Notes under the pieces: generated by a model
Databases searched by the model: none
What the model was told of the DNA's origin: nothing
The model's input: the letters and a program-made list of their open reading frames with translations, nothing else
Assembly: GCA_017629985.1 (NCBI GenBank)
Contig: JAGBWD010000021.1
Location: 1-64,000 of the forward strand
Direction of reading: 5' to 3'
Length of the DNA stretch: 64,000 nucleotides
DNA from: Alistipes sp.
GTDB lineage: Bacteria; Bacteroidota; Bacteroidia; Bacteroidales; Rikenellaceae
Part shown: piece by piece, positions 63,389 through 64,000 of the stretch
Layout of the letters: each line of letters opens with the position of its first letter
Position numbering within the stretch: the stretch's first letter is position 1
Translations under genes and position numbers: made by a program

Positions 63389-64000
63389 TTAGTATTGCTC
63401 CTTCTCGTTAGGGAAGTCGCGGCTCTTGACATCATCAACATAGTGTCCCACAGCCTCCGAGATAATAGTACCTAGGTCGGCATAGCGGCGTAGGAAGCGT
63501 GGCGAAAAGGCCTGCGTGATGCCCAGCATGTCGTGTGCTACAAGCACCTGACCATCTGTGGCGCCACCAGCACCAATGCCGATAGTGGGGATATGTAACT
63601 CCTTGGATACGCGGCTACCCAGCTCTGCAGGAATCTTCTCCAAAACCACAGCAAAGCAGCCTGCCTCTTCCAAAAGTTTAGCATCGCGCATAAGCTTTGC
63701 GGCCTCGGCCTCATCCTTGGCGCGAACGTTATATGTGCCGAACTTATGTATCGACTGTGGCATAAGACCTAGGTGACCCATAACAGGGATACCTGCCGAG
63801 AGAATACGCTGAATAGACTCCAAAACCTCCTCGCCACCCTCGAGTTTCACGGCATCAGCCTCGGTCTCCTTCATGATGCGAACTGCCGAGTCGAGGGCCA
63901 ATTTAGAGTTGCCCTGGTAGGTACCAAAGGGGAGGTCTACGACAACCAAGGCACGCTCCACGGCGCGGACTACAGACTTGGCGTGGTAGATCATCATATC
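63389..64000 (-). CDS. panB: 3-methyl-2-oxobutanoate hydroxymethyltransferase, partial
   Basis: Last 203 codons of PanB; the N-terminal 65-70 residues lie beyond the window edge, and the frame stays open to base 64000. First step of pantothenate synthesis. [14 protein letters not shown] at the cut, [18 protein letters not shown] and [14 protein letters not shown] are diagnostic, and the C-terminus has the usual [11 protein letters not shown]. Confidence 0.95.
   Translation of the reverse strand, partial: DMMIYHAKSVVRAVERALVVVDLPFGTYQGNSKLALDSAVRIMKETEADAVKLEGGEEVLESIQRILSAGIPVMGHLGLMPQSIHKFGTYNVRAKDEAEAAKLMRDAKLLEEAGCFAVVLEKIPAELGSRVSKELHIPTIGIGAGGATDGQVLVAHDMLGITQAFSPRFLRRYADLGTIISEAVGHYVDDVKSRDFPNEKEQY

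Overview
This window looks like the chromosome of a Bacteroidales bacterium (phylum Bacteroidota); I cannot fix the family. Promoters follow the Bacteroidota pattern (a TTTG or TTG element about 19-21 bases before TAnnTTTG, many copies listed below), and Shine-Dalgarno sites are essentially absent. Surface lipoproteins have short lipobox signals and BACON-like or BspA-type repeats. The housekeeping genes (rpoA-rplQ, rnf with rseC, DUF177-rpmF-plsX, nifJ, an S46 peptidase) fit an anaerobic gut-type Bacteroidales.

Layout. 1-619: end of rpoA, then rplQ. 945-4863: two surface lipoproteins, each with its own promoter and terminator. 5146-12509 (minus): nadE, a PMP3/YqaE small membrane protein, rseC and the complete rnfBCDGEA set run in one direction with tiny gaps, ending at a strong terminator. 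12695-20598: an Omp85-type barrel with a YtfJ-like thioredoxin-fold protein, a low-molecular-weight tyrosine phosphatase, a YeiH transporter, a porin, a GNAT/SLOG pair, a YtxH/holin-like envelope pair and serine dehydratase. 20710-26537: hemW, then a glycogen/alpha-glucan operon (debranching enzyme, glycosyltransferase, GH57). 26614-34697: a repeat-rich lipoprotein, DUF177-rpmF-plsX, groESL, rarA and a NupG-type transporter.

34741-35390: a tRNA-Gln(CUG) gene whose 3' end, terminator and about 75 downstream bases are repeated 317 bases further on, with a large palindrome between. 35446-41502: an envelope-glycan locus with two LicD transferases, a cytidylyltransferase fused to a Gfo/Idh/MocA oxidoreductase, an SDR, a GT2 enzyme and, divergently, a CDP-glycerol glycerophosphotransferase-like enzyme. 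Together they suggest polyol-phosphate decoration of a surface glycan in a Gram-negative. 41539-47032: an SDR, a metallo-hydrolase and pyruvate:ferredoxin oxidoreductase with a structured leader. Rnf and this enzyme together point to ferredoxin-based energy metabolism.

47223-52320: lipoprotein region. A BACON-like lipoprotein is followed by an AT-rich segment with a BspA-type leucine-rich-repeat lipoprotein, flanked by two nearly identical terminators and two decayed gene fragments, one a radical-SAM/SPASM tail. Then comes a TonB plug-only protein. 52565-53797: a probable pyrophosphate-type phosphofructokinase. 54031-58731: the best candidate for an undescribed system, a GrpE-like protein, an Hsp70 lacking the helical lid, and a large protein with duplicated helical and beta modules, membrane helices and an SH3 domain. 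58795-64000 (minus): panB (cut by the window edge) with a CsgG-like/MORN protein, and an S46 dipeptidyl-peptidase with queA.

All assignments come from reading motifs and lengths; no database search was run.
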